Shown here in pieces: positions 1 through 11,063 of a DNA stretch of 64,000 nucleotides. Positions within the stretch are counted from its first letter, which is position 1. Each line of letters starts with the position of its first letter. The notes beneath the pieces are model-generated. The model was not told the origin of the DNA and searched no databases. It was given only the letters and a program-made list of their open reading frames with translations. The stretch lies in contig CM031556.1 of the NCBI GenBank assembly GCA_018466975.1, positions 1,860,001 through 1,924,000 of the forward strand, given 5' to 3'. Origin of the DNA: Sparassis latifolia. Taxonomy: Eukaryota > Basidiomycota > Agaricomycetes > Polyporales > Sparassidaceae. The translations under genes and the position numbers were made by a program.

Positions 1-2605
1 AATAGCAGAGCGACTGCAATATTGTCCAGGTATAGATGGGCATATGTGAACTGTTGCTTCGCAATGAATAATCGCGACACGTGAAGTAGCAACGACATTA
101 CCAAGAGATTCTTTCTCATATAATTGGCCAAGGTAGTGAGTGATGCTTCGTCTTCCTGCTCTCGATGCGACAACTTCGCAAATTGTTGCACCTGCGTGCA
201 GGCCTGAAGGATGAGGTGAAGATCGGCGGCATCATAGAGCTTTCGGAGCCTAACGGAGTCCACGGAGGACGGTAGACATATGCTAAACCGGAGACCATTC
301 GGGAGAGGGTCTGTTGCATCGTGTAAGGTGATAGTGCAGAGAAGATCGGCCTTTTCTGGATTTATATCCAGGAATAGTTCTCCGGACCACTTCCACTTCT
401 TGGGGATCCTGAGCAATTCGTGAGTACGACATAGTCTTTACGAAGGAATGTGTGCCGATAAGACCTGCCAATAGATGGTTGCTTTGTTGTAGCGATCGTG
501 TTGGTTGAGGCTCGCACCAGTGGCAGAGTATCCTCCCCGTTGGTTTCCCTACTTCACCACTCAGAAAAATTAAAGGCTCGAAATACAGTAACGTACTGTA
601 AAGGTGCGGCAAGTCTAGAGGGAAAACAGTAAATACGCACACATCCGCGTACTGGACCTTCACTTACTCAGGAGGCATGATAGTCGACAGAAACTGGTCC
701 ACTTCCGCAGTTGGTTCAACCGTCGGCAGTGGTACAGAAGGTGGTTGTGGTACGGATGGCATTGCAACAGACCGGCGAGGAAGTGGAAGAGGACGTCTGC
801 CAATACAACGTGAGGATGTTCCGCGATAGTGTGCACATGAACGCGCACCTGTGCGAAGGGGCAACCGGACCAGGCTGAGAAGCCTCCGTATGAGAGACCG
901 ATTCTGTTGGTGAAAACCCCGCTGCCGGAAAGTCGTTGTGACTGCTTTGAGCAGAGAAAGGAGATTGCACAATTGGAGAGACAACTGAAGGTGAGGCTGC
1001 TGGCTTGGTTGGATTGATCCTGAGCGAGGGTCTGGAGATGGAAGGCATTTGCCCCGCTGTTGGACTCTCTGCAGTTGGGGTCAAGATATTATTTCCGAGC
1101 GATGTCTTTCTGAAACTTAGCCCCGCCAAGGCACTCTTCTGTTTTTGCGCAGGGGGGATGGATGGTTGAGCTCGACTTGAGGTGAGGCCACGAGCAAGCC
1201 GCAATTTTGTAGAGATACCACCAGCTCCTGTGTCCTTCAATTCTATGGGCAGCTCTTTGATACCTCGCCGCTCCTGGGGCTTTCGTGAGATATCCTTCGA
1301 TGGCAGAATCAGCTTTTCTCCACCAGCAACCCGAGCAGAGGATTCAGGCAGCAGGATTTTTGCGCTGAGTGAGACGTCTGGGGAGGAAGGCGAGGAAAAG
1401 AGAGAATCCTCCAGGTCAGAGTCCAGGTGGCTTGTCTGGACAGACAACTGTATCTTCTCTTTTCCCTTACCCTGGCATGACTCAGCAAGTATGTCCCGAG
1501 CGATAACGGCAAAAAATTACCTTGATCGACGTCGATGGTGTACTACGTTCGTCCTGGAGGGATCGGCTTACCTTGGGAATTTTACGAGGAGGCTTCTCGG
1601 TTGAATCAGACTGAGGCACGTAAGTACACGTATGCCCCACAAATCAAATGCATACCACACCAGCGCTCGGTTTAGCGCGTTTCCGAGGTCTGCTAGTTAA
1701 AGGTAGATCGTCCGATATGTCGGTTTCATCCTGAGTTGGTCAATGAATGAGTGGGCACACTTGCATAATCACTGAACGTACTGCGCTCTCAGTGTGTTGT
1801 TTGTTTTTCCGTTCTGTTGTAGTCTTCACCCTTTTCTTCTTCTTGCGTTCCCTTGAAGTGGGTGGTGATATTGTGCGCGATCGTGCTCTTTTGTTACGCC
1901 CCCGCGTCTGCTCGTTTTCCTAAAACAACGTGTTATCGAGAAAGTCAAATCGCGCACGAATGACCGCCGTGATGAATCTCACAGACTCAGAACTATCCTT
2001 CTGACTCTGGGATTCTTCGTTACCACCCATCATCTTCCTAAAGTACGCCTGCTCTGCCGCTGTATGATCGATGAAATCTAACACCTAAAGCTTGGAAGAA
2101 TGTTACTCACCAACCCAGCTTTTTTTAGCTTCCAAGACATAACCTTTGGGGAGACCCTTATGGTCTCTTCCAACATGATCCCAAAAACTGTTGAGGAGGC
2201 GGTTGCAAGTTAACCGTAAATTCTCCTCTGGTTCCCAACTGGGGGGAAAGATGAGAAACGGCCGTTCAGTGTGCCATACAGTTACTCACGTGTTATCACC
2301 CCAAGGATAATTTTCCCACTTGAAGTAGCAAGACGGGTCAAAGGCTGTACGCATGCTGATGCTCGTCCCTCACCTTGACCCAGAATTCCTGGTAGCGCCA
2401 CTGTCAGATTGAAAGACATGCCTCGTAGAAAATAGGCATACCCATTTCTTATTCTTATCCACGCGAGCCTTTGTGACGAGCTCTGGTGGCAATGAATTAG
2501 AGCAGAATCGGCGAGAGGCCTCCGTGAACACTCACCAACATTGTACTGCTGATCCGACTCCTCTTCTGAGGGCTCTGACGAAGTAACTTGCCGCGCTTTC
2601 GGCAT
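1..2605 (-). CDS. Chromodomain protein with SPOC-like domain (Chp1-like), 3' end beyond the window
   Basis: The start is ATG at 2605. After five or six short introns are removed, an N-terminal chromodomain reads YNVELVTKARVDKNKKW, then RYQEFWVKWENYPWGDNTW, then EPEENLRLTCNRLLNSFW. The aromatic-cage positions (Y, W, W) are present. A basic linker (KKKKR) and about 250 residues of Ser/Pro-rich sequence follow, mainly 1450-720. Near 410-100 a folded segment begins IPKKWKWSGELFLDI and continues in a pattern resembling a SPOC domain. The frame is still open at base 1. Chromodomains bind methylated histone H3. A chromodomain followed by a SPOC domain is the layout of fission yeast Chp1 of the RITS silencing complex. 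The chromodomain is seen with confidence; the SPOC/Chp1 assignment is inference. An HP1-type protein is less likely because no chromoshadow domain was found, though part of the gene is missing. Confidence 0.72.
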
Positions 2606-2828
2606 TCCTACACGAGAAAGAGGGGTCCGAATATGACTATCGGAGATGTAAGAACGATCTCAGTACGAAATATAAGTTTCAGTGCTTAAGGACACTCGGA
2701 AGGGTTTACTGGGACGCGTTTACATAGGGCGAAGGCCGCGGAGCGCCCGTCAATGAACTAAGTTACAGCTGTCTGGTCTCCCTTCGTAACTTGTTCCAAG
2801 CTCCAAAGCTGCACGTCTCAAACTCATC

Positions 2829-4282
2829 ATGTCTACGAAGGCCAAGAGCAAGCAGGAGGAAGCTCTTCAGTTTTTGGACGACCTTGATTCCCTCGCCCCG
2901 CCTCCCGCCAATGCGCCTGTCTCCACGCCAGATACCCAACCGCCGACAGAGGGCGAGGCGGAAGTATACGCATTCATCGACGAGATTACACAGAAGAGTA
3001 CCGAACTTCCACGCTTGTCTACATCACACATCGACAGACCACTCTCGCGTGCCGGAACTCCAACGTTCAGGAAGAGTACCGAGAGGATCAAAGTCGGCAC
3101 TCCAGTACCTTTACTCCCGTCTGCATCTGGATCTGCGTCTCCACTTCCTAGGACTGAGCCGTCTAGCTCCCGGCAGTCGTCTTCCGTTAAAGCAGAACCA
3201 CACGAAACACAGACCAATTCTGGTGGATGGGGGTGGGGTAATGTTTGGTCAAGTGCAAGCGCTGCGATTCAGCAGGCGAAGCAAGCTGTAGATGAACAAG
3301 TGAAGAATTTGCCCAAGAATGAGCAGGCAAGGAAGTGGGGTGAGGGTGTGTTAGAGTATGCCAAGGCTGCTCAGTTGGACAAATTGGGTGCGTAACCTTC
3401 ATTAGACAGTCATATGGAATATTCAGCCCTTGTTGATCTTACCAGGAACCGATTTCAAGAGAGTCGGACTATCTACTCTGACCGATCTTCTGAATGTGGT
3501 GGCTCCTCCGATATCCGAGCACGAAGTTATCCAGATTTGGTTGAGCCATGACATGCAAGGCTACGAAGGCGTCGAGTCGCTCGTTTATCGTGCGCTCTCT
3601 AGGGTTGGTGCAAACATTCGCGTAACGACCTGTCCTTTCTTATGTTGTCGTACTACAGATTATGGAGCAAGTAGAAGGCGGCGACCTCATTGTCAATCGA
3701 GGCGATGAATCACGTCTTAAAGACGCGTCAGATGCCCAGCGGGATTTGAATGCCGCGGAAGGTCTCGAGGCTGCGCTGAAACTTGCTCAGGTATGCTATC
3801 TTATTGGTACACATCTTGTGTCACAAGTGTTTATATTTTGAAAGGCCAACCTTGACGAGCTCATCAAGCGTAATGCCACACCCGCTTCTACTCCATCTTC
3901 TGCTCAGAATCCCACCACGTATTCCTACGTGTATCTCCGCATTCAACCTTACATGTCTACTTTCCCTCTGCCCCAATCGCCGGGCGAAGTTGATCCCTCT
4001 TCAGCTGGATTAAATTCCCAAACGTCCCTCCAGTTCATTATATACCTGTCAGATCCCGCACATCAGCTCACACACTCCACTGTTACCCAAGCTGTGCCTG
4101 GCAAGTGGTTAACCCTGTGGGATGAATACGAATGGGTTGAGGACCTGGTTGTTGAAGCTATCAGGGTCGGTGTGGAGGTAATTGGACAACAATACATTGT
4201 CTCCCGGATGGGGTGGGACAAGAAAGTGGCTGAGACAGCACCGTTGGATGCGAAAGAGGTTGAGGAGGAGACCCACTCGTGA
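2829..4282 (+). CDS. MTC1: Maintenance of telomere capping protein 1 (Mtc1)
   Basis: ATG at 2829. The N-terminus is acidic and Pro-rich (EEALQFLDDLDSLAPPP). It is followed by a Gly/Trp-rich motif GGWGWGNVWSSASAAIQQAK and then KWGEGVLEYAKAAQLDKLG, both typical of the Mtc1 family. The gene continues through three introns (about 3392-3445, 3603-3658 and 3791-3845) into an elongated C-terminal domain. That domain ends in WDEYEWVEDLVVEAIRVGVE and an acidic tail. In yeast the protein is needed when the telomere cap protein Cdc13 is impaired and has been linked to vesicle coats; its biochemical activity is unknown. The gene is divergent from the chromodomain gene, with 223 bases between the two starts, and converges on the complex I gene. 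Family assignment rests on the Gly/Trp motif and overall layout. Confidence 0.85.
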
Positions 4283-4402
4283 AGGACCACCGTTGATTCT
4301 ACCTGATTCATGTTGTTACTCTTGTATCTCTAGGTAGCATGACGGTCAAGGAATATTATGGAACTTGTATTCGAATAACTATCAATGCATGTGGCATATG
4401 CA

Positions 4403-5549
4403 CTACTTCGACTCTTCGGGCTTCGGAGGCGGCACGGGCTTGAGGTCCTCTGGTCTCTTGGGAGTTGTCCCTTGTCCCACTTGCTCCCACGGCGACAACG
4501 AATCAAAGTTTCTGTGTAGAGGGAGGAAGGGCTGAGTAGTATTCGACAAATCAAAATAATGTTTATATCGCACCGGAAGGCTTGCGTGAGTTGCAGTGGC
4601 TCGTAAACGACGCGCTTTTGCTCTTCGTCATAGCGAAGCTCAGTGTAACCCTTGCAAGAACAGATGAGTCAACCGAGTGAGGACAAACGTACAATCTCTT
4701 ACGGTCAACGGAAAATCCTTCCGGAGAGGATGTCCCTCAAATCCTATTAAGCGAATTCAACGTACAGCTTTCGGCGCACACGTTTCACGTACCATAATCA
4801 GTAAGAATTCGCCGTCTTGAGAATATGGGTCAACAAGTTGATGGATACGAAACAGAGGAATTACACACAGATCAGGATGGTCCCGGAAGAATACGCCAAA
4901 TAGATCCCAAACTTCTCTCTCGTACCTGAGTTCGACATCAGAACACAGTTCCTTGAACGCTGCAGGGTTCCGCCGCGTAGAAGCTTACCAGTCCGCGCCC
5001 TTGTAAACTGGCAATGCACTGGGGACCGCGTCCGTCTCACCCGCATACGTCTTGACTCTGATTCTGCCGCCCAACTGAACGCTCAGCAGATTATAAACGA
5101 CCTCAAACCGCTTGCTCCTTTCGGGGAAGTCAACACCGCTGATATCCATACAGCTCTTGAATTGACATTGAGAGTGATCCCGGAGGAAGGTGAGGACCGG
5201 GATGACACCAGAGGGGCAGATATACAGAGTCAATTCATCCTTGAGTACGGAGAACTGCTGGATGTACTTTGGGAGGCACTGGATGAGGTACGAGCCATAG
5301 GTATGCAAAGCTTCTGTGGTTTCTGCATACTTGGTAATAGTGGGGTTGGGCGACGTCTGCTCGGTGAACGGGGACGCAGAGGCTGTTGCTCGTTAGTGTA
5401 TCGGAATAACCGGAACACGATTGGGTAGTACCTTTGGAGGACTGAGAGAAATGAAGGCCACGGCTCAGCTGCGCCCCTCCTGCGACCAGTGGGCGCACAG
5501 ATGAATTTCTGAGTAGTCGACCTGCCAAAGAGACCAACCGCAAGGACAT
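4403..5549 (-). CDS. NDUFS3: NADH:ubiquinone oxidoreductase 30-kDa subunit (complex I, NDUFS3/NuoC)
   Basis: This is a core subunit of the peripheral arm of mitochondrial complex I. ATG at 5549 begins a basic presequence (MSLRLVSLAGRLLRNSSVRP). The family core follows: LHTYGSYLIQCLPKYIQQ, then CMDISGVDFPERSKRFEVVY. After an intron comes the hallmark YEREVWDLFGVFFRDHPDL, then DPYSQDGEFLLI and a C-terminal stretch that ends PKPEES just before the stop at 4403-4405. At least five introns interrupt it. Only 94 bases separate its start from that of the divergent BCAS2 gene, so the two must share a compact promoter. Length and order match the fungal protein, and no key block is missing. Confidence 0.93.
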
Positions 5550-5643
5550 GTTCGTCGATGTCGGAGCCGGTCGCGGTGGTGTGAGACTACTACGCGCGTA
5601 ACGAACTCAGCGCTTGCCCACCACCACCACCACCACCACTACG

Positions 5644-6483
5644 ATGACTTCCGAGATCGAGCAACCACAGAGCTCTCTGATTTTTGACTCTCTGCCGTAC
5701 TATGACAACGACCTAGAGCAGCAGCCAGCTCTAAGGGAAAGGGTGGAAAGAGAACTTGCGCGAGATGCGAAACCTCTTCAGACTCTCCATCCTCGCGTTC
5801 CGCCATCACCAAAGCTTTTCGCTGTTCGTACGCATTCCACGTCTCTGTTTCTAGTAAACAGTACTCATTTATACATGCCTCTAATAGAACTACCCCCTTC
5901 TGGATGCCGAGCTTAGTCGTCTTGAGTCTCGTCAGCCGTTGCCTGCGCTAGATACGACACGCTATCAATTACCAGGACCATCTTCGACCCCCGCTGGCGA
6001 AGAAGAGTGGAAAACGGCATTAGCAAATGCTCACTCTCAGTTGGAACACCAGCGCTTGCGGTGCGTGGCACACTACCTGATCTGATGCTTTACAGTAACC
6101 ATACTTTCTCCAGACATGCGAACCAGGCCTTATTGCAGTCCTACGGCGCAAACGCTTGGCGAATACACAATTACCGGGTGGAAGCGAGCGCCAAGAATAT
6201 AGAGAAGGCTTTGGAAGACCTGAAAAATCTGACCACGGAAGTAAACAGAGAGCGAAAGAACTTCCAAGTCAGTCCGTCCATATCTTCGACCTATGTATGC
6301 ATCATCATACTGACGAACAAATTCGGCCGACAGACGCAGATCGGAGATCAGTTGACTTCTCTGGAAACTCGCTGGACAGAACTCATCTCGAATATACTGC
6401 AAATCGAGATGGCGAATGTTGCGTTGGAAGCTGAGGTCGACAGGCTCAATAAAACAGAGGCGCAGCTGGCAGCTGGCCTATAA
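5644..6483 (+). CDS. BCAS2: Pre-mRNA splicing factor SPF27 (BCAS2/Cwf7), NineTeen complex subunit
   Basis: The start is ATG at 5644. Upstream codons in frame form a run of threonines without an ATG, so the longer reading was not used. The protein begins SLIFDSLPYYDNDLE, the family's signature N-terminus, followed by RERVERELARD. After introns near 5830-5910 and 6055-6115 comes NQALLQSYGANAWRIHNYRV, then a long coiled coil ending LNKTEAQLAAGL. A further intron lies near 6270-6336. SPF27 is a structural part of the Prp19/NineTeen complex that activates the spliceosome. It sits head-to-head with the complex I gene. Confidence 0.88.
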
Positions 6484-6949
6484 CATCGTTGTCTCGGTTG
6501 GTACTTGTATCGATTAGCTGCATTATACATACTGTATATCCAGTCTTCGCCAGTGACGTTGCCGATTCTGTTGACGCCTGAACGTTGTGGTCACTGTGCC
6601 AGCTTGCGTTTCTATCGTTGACAATCACCGAGCTCCAGGGACCACGATGGTACTTGACTTTGCTTTTTTACTGAGACGCGTCATGTGAGACGTATGTATA
6701 CTAAACTCAAGCTCATCTGTATTCGGCACCTCTGCTGCCTCATGGCCGCAGCCGAGTTGTAGGATATGTCCCGGTCAACCGGTTCATTGACATGACCCGG
6801 TTGACGATTCCCCAACTTCCTTGCAAGCTGCTGCCCTGGGATTCACTCTCGCCCGCTCTAACCCCCAAGCGCAATCCATAAAGGCTGAGTACCGTCAACT
6901 GTCGAGGGATCCAAGCTGCTGTGTGTCAGAGGCCTACTTTCTCGTTTGC
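6484..6949. other. Intergenic region BCAS2-BIO2 (466 bases)
   Basis: This region holds the 3' end of BCAS2 and the promoter of the biotin synthase gene. The only structure I see is the palindrome at 6774-6805. No ORF here resembles a gene. Confidence 0.6.
6774..6805. repeat. Near-perfect 14-base inverted repeat upstream of biotin synthase
   Basis: The left arm GTCAACCGGTTCAT (6774-6787) and right arm ATGACCCGGTTGAC (6792-6805) are reverse complements except for one base. They are separated by TGAC. The repeat sits 145 bases upstream of the BIO2 ATG. It could be a dimeric transcription-factor site or a hairpin in the 5' leader; no factor can be named from sequence. Confidence 0.5.
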
Positions 6950-8476
6950 ATGTTCCGTCCTTCCACATCAATGAAAGCCTCTCTCCGGAGCGCTCGATCG
7001 TTGGCCACCCATGCATCTTCTGCATCTAGAGTCAGACGTACTTGGGGAAAATCAGAGATCCAGAAGATTTATGATAGTCCACTCCTCGAGCTCGTCTTTC
7101 GCGCTGCATCAGTTCACAGGCAACACCATGATCCCAGAAAGGTCCAACTCTGCACGTTGATGAATATCAAGAGTGCGTTATCATTCTGATGCTAATCAGT
7201 GAGCATGTCTCAGTCGCGCCCGTGTCCGTATAGCCGGTGGTTGCACAGAGGATTGTGAGTATAACAGTTTCTGCATGGGCCCGCCTCTCTGATTGGCATG
7301 TCGTGCTAGGTTCGTATTGTTCGCAGTCTTCGCGATACTCCACGCCAACGAAGGCATCGCGTCTGGTGGAGTTGGAGCCCGTCCTCGAAGCTGCACGCAA
7401 GGCTAAAGAGAATGGAAGCACTCGGTTCTGCATGGGTGCTGCGTGGAGAGATCTTGCTGGGCGGAAGCGGGGCTTCGAGCGCATCCTGGAGATGGTTCGT
7501 GAAGTCCGTGCGATGGGCATGGAAGTTTGTACCACTCTAGGCATGCTCTCTCCACAGCAAGCACGGCAGCTGAAGGAGGCGTACGTTCGTCATTGCTACA
7601 TTAGACGCGTCGCTGAGAGCTAAGGCCTTATTGCAGCGGTTTGACTGCATACAACCACAACCTCGACACATCACGCGAGTTCTACCCTCAGGTAAGCATT
7701 GATCCTATACACCGTGTAGTGGAGCCAAGTTGAAGATAGATACAGGTGATCTCCACACGGTCATTTGATGAGCGGCTCGAGACAATCTCCGCTGTTCGTG
7801 ACGCCGGGATCAGCGTGTGCTCCGGTGGCATCTTGGGTCTTGGCGAGTCCGACCACGATCGCATTGGTCTGATCTGGGAAGTTGCAAAGTATGCGTTCGT
7901 CGGGATTGCGACTGCGCGTATACTCACACCGAATACAGCATGCCGGAGCACCCAGAATCATTCCCCGTTAATGCGCTCGTGCCTATCAAGGGTACGCCGC
8001 TCGAGAACAATGAGGTGAGACTACTTTTTCTCCCGTCGTCCAGTTGTGGACTCATTCCAACGTGCTCAGCCTGTCCCCTACCCAATTGTTCTTCGCACCA
8101 TTGCGACGGCCCGCATTGTTCTTCCTTCCACTATTATCCGGATAGCTGCCGGAAGGCAGACCCTTGATGAAACCCAACAAGCAATGTGCTTTATGGCCGG
8201 AGCCAACGCCATCTTCACGGGGGAGCAGATGTTAACCACCCCTTGTGCGTTCCCGTTCGGTGCATCCTCAGATCTGATCGTGATCTTCTCATGGATAATT
8301 TGACAGGCTCACCATGGGATGAGGACAAGGCCATGATGTCCCGCTGGGGTCTGGAAGGAATGCAAAGTTTCGAACAAACCAGAGATACAGAAAAGGAAGA
8401 CTCTCAGCGACCTGCAACTCCCGAAGCTCCTGGCGATGCAGCGAGTCCGAGTACCGAGTCCACGTCCATGCAATGA
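6950..8476 (+). CDS. BIO2: Biotin synthase (radical SAM)
   Basis: It inserts sulfur into dethiobiotin in the last step of biotin synthesis, in mitochondria. ATG at 6950 opens a mitochondrial presequence ([19 protein letters not shown]). The domain then starts with [19 protein letters not shown]. The radical SAM motif CTEDCSYCSQ (CxxxCxxC) is split by an intron whose donor follows the first T of the second Cys codon (about 7254-7310). Other family blocks are [53 protein letters not shown] and [20 protein letters not shown]. At least seven introns are present. A Ser/Pro/Glu-rich tail of about 40 residues follows the core. The coding frame is intact by my reconstruction. Confidence 0.94.
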
Positions 8477-10208
8477 TGTATTTCTACGTCGAATGAAAGT
8501 CCATTAGAAGTTCACTGTGACTCGATTGCTCTCGTTCAATCGCAATAGGCGGTACTCTAGAGACGTCCTTCTGTGTACGAGACGACTGATCACTGCAAGA
8601 CTTCGAGCTCTGGGTTGATGAAGTGTCAACATTTCAATCCCAACTTTGCCATGCACCGATCACCCAAGATGACGATGTCGGCGCCGTAATGCATAATGAT
8701 TGAAACTCGAAGTTAAGTCTTCCAGTCAACTTCGCACGGGTCGTTGACGGTTCTGAAACCAGCTGCACTATGCTTCTCCAACGTATCACCGCATCTGTGA
8801 AGGCAAGCATCAGCACTTGTACTCTACCCGGTATCGATCCGTACGGGCCTCTTCCGTGTAAGTTCGATATTGCGTCTTTGACAGTCTATTTCGAAGACTT
8901 ACTTCGAGAAGCAGACATAGGCGCCTACACCATGAGGACAGTTGAAGCGAGTATACGTGGTTTTCTAGCTCCCCAGTCAACTGAGAGCCAGTACGCTTCA
9001 AGATAGTCCCTTTGCAGGGTGGTGGAATAGTGCTAACTCGCTGCTCGACGGGGCGATGCATAAGGAATCAAGTACAGTCGTTTTCAACCTACTGCCCACC
9101 TTCCTGTCGTAACCGTGAGTTTCAGCGCTCGTGGCGCCGTACGTCATTGATCTACGGAAACCTGCAATGTGATTGCTCTCACCGCATGTGGCACCATATC
9201 CAGACTAGCGCGGATTGTGTTTACGATCTCCACGGCTCCAATGTGAATCCCAAAAGCATGTACCTCATGTTAGGTTCCGGCTTCATTTGCAACTTCTCTG
9301 CTGCTGATACCATCAAGCTTTAGCGGTTCTAACTCCTCAGTGAAATATGTGCGCTGAATATGTCTTCTGATCTTCTATATCTGTGGCACCTACTCCATTG
9401 GAGTAATATGACTCGGCGAAGGCGCGCCTCCTGGGGTTACGCAACCCGGAGCATTCGTTGAAGTCGGTTACGTCACCATGCAGGGTATGTCCCAAGTCCT
9501 GTCTGCAACTGCAAATGGCGACCGAGATCGGGCTCGAGTGCTGTGCTGTCGTTCTCGGTCAATAATTCTCCATGAATTACTGCCTCTCATGTACCGCCGC
9601 AGTGGATCCTGTTCTGGACTCCTTGTATTGTCCCTCACAGTATGTGAATTACTGATAGATCCGCAATAGACCGCCACACCAAGCATGTCCCGCTGAGCTC
9701 GCCTAAGACGTTAAGTCAAAGCTCCACCATTGCCACTGCTGGTTGACCTAACATGTGTTCAGGTATGTATTGACTGGTATGGCAATCGTTCGTCATCTCG
9801 TTGGGACAAAAAGCACAAGGATGAAGTAGGCGGCGCCTATTTCCAACCGATGCAGGCGAGAACATATCTTTGTAATGATACAGAGTGTGAAGGACGGTCA
9901 AAGGTCCGTAAATCAACGCATTTCCCCGAGATGATATATGACTACGTCGTTGCTTGTAGATGGTCATATTGGTCCACACTTGTAGATGCAAGATGGAAAT
10001 CGCGAGTGCGAAGCGGCCGTACTCAGCGTTCTGAAATGATGAACCGGCATTAATATTGGACATGCACCTTCGAAAAGGGGGCCGAACGATTCATGCTGCA
10101 TCCTTCACGCCCGTTGGAGTCGACAGGTTTGTACGACCTCCGCGCATAATCTATGGACTTTACACCTGCGACAGCGGGTCATCAGTCTCATTGATACATA
10201 AATAAATT
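8477..10208. other. 1.7-kb region without a recognisable gene
   Basis: All reading frames are short. A few plus-strand pieces look protein-like (for example IDPYGPLPCKFDIASLTVYF near 8835-8895 and NPKSMYLMLGSGFICNF near 9247-9298). They lie in different frames with stops between them, and no set of canonical introns joins them. This may be a decayed gene, a non-coding transcript or plain spacer. Confidence 0.4.
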
Positions 10209-10427
10209 TCAACGAGTCATTTGACCATGGGACGTGCGCGACAAGTAACCCGACTCTCTCTGCACAGAACTGGAGGGAGTTGACCTTGGGGGGGATTTGC
10301 CTTGCGGCTTGTCTCTGCTCGCTTCCATCGCCCGTCGGGCGCTGTCCCATTGTCTGAAGGTGTACTCTGCCAACTCTCGTGAGTAGAGCTCCTTCTTCTC
10401 TGTGTTCGTAGAGCGAGTGTTGGACAT
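10209..10427 (-). CDS. Small orphan protein, 72 residues
   Basis: An uninterrupted ORF starts at ATG 10427 in a good context (CTGCCATGTCC). The protein is hydrophilic and basic (MSNTRSTNTEKKELYSRELA, then EYTFRQWDSARRAMEASRDK and a Ser/Pro/Arg tail). The first half is predicted helical. No signal peptide or membrane segment is seen. A TATA-like GTATATAC lies about 100 bases upstream near 10530. A 67-residue ORF in another frame ends six bases before this ATG and is probably leader. I do not recognise a family. A real gene is suggested by codon use and the promoter, not by homology. Confidence 0.5.
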   Translation of the reverse strand: MSNTRSTNTEKKELYSRELAEYTFRQWDSARRAMEASRDKPQGKSPPRSTPSSSVQRESGYLSRTSHGQMTR

Positions 10428-11063
10428 GGCAGTTATTTTGGTAGACGGTGGGTGAAGACTTCGGCGAAGGTGTAGTAGCGAATGAGGAAATGAAGAGGAA
10501 TTGGGACACCCTCCAGAGTGGGTGTGGAGTATATACGGATTTTGCTCAGTTGGCGTATCGATGTCAGCGTGATGCTATTGCACTCCGAGCGTGCAGCAGC
10601 CCCACGGATACGAGAGCTAATATCAAGTGACGACATTAATTAATGTCTGGATTTGGCCCATCCCACTTCCAACTCCAGTTTCGATCTCGCTCCGGGACCC
10701 TGGCGTTGACCATCTGCGTTCGTATTAATATTCTCAGGCGTTGGCACCACATCGCGCGTGCACTCCAAGCTCGAAGATGTTCCAAACCAGCTTTGTTACA
10801 CAGGCAAGATAAGTAGAGCTACGACAGGTGAAGATGCGACCGAAATGAAGTACAATGCGAATTAGAGATTACAGGATATTACGACTTTCTATGCTACATA
10901 TTCGACCGGTGAAAAGCGGAAAACATAGTCTTGCAGAAGGTGTAAGATATATAGTCCTCATATATCATAATAGGCGTTTTGTGGCGTGCGTTCCAGACAC
11001 GTCGATGCAAAGTCGTTGGTAAATGAGGGTGGGTGAATTGTCACCGTGAATCGGAGTCGACAG
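10428..11063. other. Intergenic region (636 bases)
   Basis: It holds the promoter of the small ORF on its left and the 3' flank of the BTG-domain gene on its right. No gene or repeat was seen. Confidence 0.5.

Noticed and set aside
5614..5643. Longer BCAS2 start with a threonine run
   Set aside because: The reading begins with TTG; the first ATG is at 5644 and directly precedes the conserved N-terminus.
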